Assembly: GCA_021160185.1 (NCBI GenBank)
Contig: JAGHDA010000262.1
Coordinates: forward strand, 1 to 8,114
Direction of reading: 5' to 3'
DNA length: 8,114 nucleotides
Source: Verrucomicrobiota bacterium
Lineage (GTDB): Bacteria; Verrucomicrobiota; Verrucomicrobiia; Limisphaerales; CAZBKV01
The translations under genes and the position numbers were made by a program. The stretch's first letter is position 1; every line of letters starts with the position of its first letter. Positions 6,400 through 8,114 of this stretch are shown here, in pieces. The notes under the pieces were generated by a model, which saw nothing but the letters and a program-made list of their open reading frames with translations, made no database searches and was not told the DNA's origin.

Positions 6400-8114
6400 A
6401 TGAGCACAGAAAAAGCGTTGCCCCGACGAGCGTTTCTCAAGACCGTCTCCGCCGCCGCCCGCTATCGGCCGCTGCGCGCGCCGTTGACCATCCCCAAGGT
6501 CCCCCGGGACAAGGTGATCTGTTTCTGCCTCTACACCGTCCATCGCGGCGTGTTGAAGCTCACCGCCCAGCTCTACCCCCTGAAGCCGGGAGAAAGCCGC
6601 AAGGTGTTTCTGGAAGTCTCTCGCAGCGGAACCAAGTGGGAGCGGGCGGCCGAAGCCGCCGTCAATCCCGAAGGTTGGATGGCGACATTCCGGGTCGAGG
6701 GATGGGACGAGAGCCGCGACTACCGCTACCGGGTCAAGCACCCCGGCGGGGCCGTGTATGAGGGAACCGTCCGCCGCAACCCCCTCGACAAGGACGAGAT
6801 TGTCGTGGCGGTCTTCACCGGCAACTCGAACTCGGACCGCGGACCGCGCCCTGACATTGTGGCCAACATCAAAGCCCAGGACCCGGACCTTCTCTTCTTC
6901 TCGGGCGACCAAAGCTACGACCACCGCCGCCACACCGCGGCCTGGCTCCTCTTCGGCCGCCAGTTCGGGGAGATCATCAAGGACCGTCCCACAATCACCA
7001 TCCCCGACGACCACGACGTAGGGCAAGGCAACCTGTGGGGCGAAGCGGGCGGGGTCGCCAAAGCCCCCGGGGCTGCGGACGGAGGGTATGTGATGCCGCC
7101 TTCCTATGTGAACATGGTCCAACGCGCGCAGACCAGCCATCTGCCCGACCCCTACGACCCCGCCCCTGTGAGAAACGGCATCACCGTTTACTACACCTCC
7201 CTCAACGTGGGCGGCGTGGACTTTGCGATCATCGAGGATCGGAAGTGGAAGACCGGCCCGCTGGGACTCATCCCCAAAATGGGCCCGCGCCCGGATCATA
7301 TCACCGACCCCCATTACGACCCGCAGAGGCTTGATGTGCCGGAAGCCGAATTGCTGGGCAAACGCCAGCTCAAGTTCCTTCACGAGTGGGGGCAGGACTG
7401 GACGGACGCCGAGATGAAGTGCGTCCTTTCCCAGACCATTTTCGCAGGAGCCGCCCACCTCCACGGCAACATTCGATATCGGCTCATGGCCGACCTGGAC
7501 TCGAACGGCTGGCCGCAGTCCGGCCGCCGGCGCGCCTTGGAGGAAATCCGACGCTGCTTCGCGCTGATGCTGGGCGGCGACCAACACCTGGCCACGGTCA
7601 TCCATCACGGGATCAACGATTGGGAAGACGCCGGCTGGTCCTTCTGCTGCCCCTCGATTTGGAATTACTACACCCGGTGGTGGCAGCCTCTGGAAAAGCC
7701 CATAAACCACGATCCCAAAAACCCTTTGCCCTGGACCGGCCGCTACTACGACGGTTTCCGCAACAAGATCACCATGCGCGCCTACGCCAATCCCACCCCG
7801 GAAAACTACCGCGCCGCCGGGTACGGCCTGGTGCGGTTTCGGAAATCCACCCGAACCATCCTCATCGAATGCTGGCCGCGATTCGTCGACGCAACCAAAC
7901 CGAACGCCAAACAATACCCCGGATGGCCCGTCACCGTCGCCCAGACGGACAACTACGCCCGCAAGCCTATGGGATGGCTGCCCACCATCCGCGTGCGGGG
8001 ACGAAAAGATCCGGTGATCCAGGTGGTGGACGAATACAACGGGGAGATCGTCTACACCCTGCGCATCAAGGGAGACAGCTTCGACCCGAAGATCTTCCGC
8101 GAAGGCTCCTACAC
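6400..8114 (+). CDS. PhoD-like metallophosphatase (alkaline phosphatase D family), 3' partial
   Basis: The frame is open from ATG 6400 to the window edge, with 571 complete codons and no stop. The N-terminus MSTEKALPRRAFLKTVSAAA carries a twin-arginine motif (RRAFLK, residues 9-14), but the hydrophobic segment that should follow is almost absent. The body begins near residue 36. A beta-rich N-terminal region (about 38-125) precedes the metallophosphatase core. Metal-site landmarks are FTGNSNSD (139-146), FFSGDQSYD (166-174), IPDDHDVGQGN (201-211) and LGGDQHLATVIHH (391-403), matching the GD, DDH and GD.H blocks of PhoD-like enzymes. KVICFCLYTVHRG and QSYDHRRHTAAWLLFGRQFGE resemble a PhoD subgroup seen in Planctomycetes and Verrucomicrobia. 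Family members are phosphomonoesterases or phosphodiesterases using Ca/Fe or related metals; the substrate here is unknown. It follows the CotH gene after 116 bases on the same strand. Confidence 0.88.
   Translation, partial: MSTEKALPRRAFLKTVSAAARYRPLRAPLTIPKVPRDKVICFCLYTVHRGVLKLTAQLYPLKPGESRKVFLEVSRSGTKWERAAEAAVNPEGWMATFRVEGWDESRDYRYRVKHPGGAVYEGTVRRNPLDKDEIVVAVFTGNSNSDRGPRPDIVANIKAQDPDLLFFSGDQSYDHRRHTAAWLLFGRQFGEIIKDRPTITIPDDHDVGQGNLWGEAGGVAKAPGAADGGYVMPPSYVNMVQRAQTSHLPDPYDPAPVRNGITVYYTSLNVGGVDFAIIEDRKWKTGPLGLIPKMGPRPDHITDPHYDPQRLDVPEAELLGKRQLKFLHEWGQDWTDAEMKCVLSQTIFAGAAHLHGNIRYRLMADLDSNGWPQSGRRRALEEIRRCFALMLGGDQHLATVIHHGINDWEDAGWSFCCPSIWNYYTRWWQPLEKPINHDPKNPLPWTGRYYDGFRNKITMRAYANPTPENYRAAGYGLVRFRKSTRTILIECWPRFVDATKPNAKQYPGWPVTVAQTDNYARKPMGWLPTIRVRGRKDPVIQVVDEYNGEIVYTLRIKGDSFDPKIFREGSY

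Noticed and set aside
6319..7914. 531-codon open frame on the - strand antisense to the PhoD-like gene
   Set aside because: The + strand frame contains all PhoD-like metal-site blocks. The antisense product is Val/Gly/Ala-rich with no known motif, so it is a shadow.

Overview
The window is GC-rich bacterial DNA, about two-thirds G+C by eye. It holds three genes, all on the + strand, and two of them run off the window edges. No RNA gene, CRISPR array, insertion sequence or phage gene was seen. The domain mix points to a free-living bacterium of the PVC group (Planctomycetota, Verrucomicrobiota, Lentisphaerota or Kiritimatiellota) or a similar environmental lineage: a HEAT-repeat protein ending in a DDG/NG beta-sandwich, a giant lamin-tail plus CotH protein, and a PhoD-like phosphatase with a twin-arginine motif. 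That placement is inference from domain architecture. Neither visible start codon has a Shine-Dalgarno sequence, which fits such lineages but does not prove the assignment.

Layout. Bases 1-1855 are the 3' part of a HEAT-repeat protein whose N-terminus lies outside the window. A 63-base gap follows. Bases 1919-6283 encode a 1454-residue, probably exported protein. In order it has a signal-peptide-like segment, lamin-tail domain (LTD) 1, a beta-sandwich with a DDG/LNG motif, LTD2, LTD3, LTD4, a further beta-sandwich, a CotH-type kinase-like domain and a short beta-rich C-terminal module. A 116-base gap (6284-6399) contains two small hairpins and a possible promoter. Bases 6400-8114 encode the first 571 residues of a PhoD-like metallophosphatase that continues past the right edge.

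How they may work together. The first two genes share a short-gap, same-strand arrangement and a similar DDG/NG beta-sandwich motif, which suggests related extracytoplasmic binding roles. A CotH-like kinase domain beside a PhoD-like phosphatase suggests, but does not show, opposing phosphorylation and dephosphorylation of a cell-surface or periplasmic target. The hairpins and possible promoter between them could instead make the phosphatase a separate transcription unit. The most unusual points are the four-LTD CotH architecture with matched cysteine pairs, the Tat-like motif lacking a usable hydrophobic segment on the phosphatase, and start codons that look nearly leaderless.
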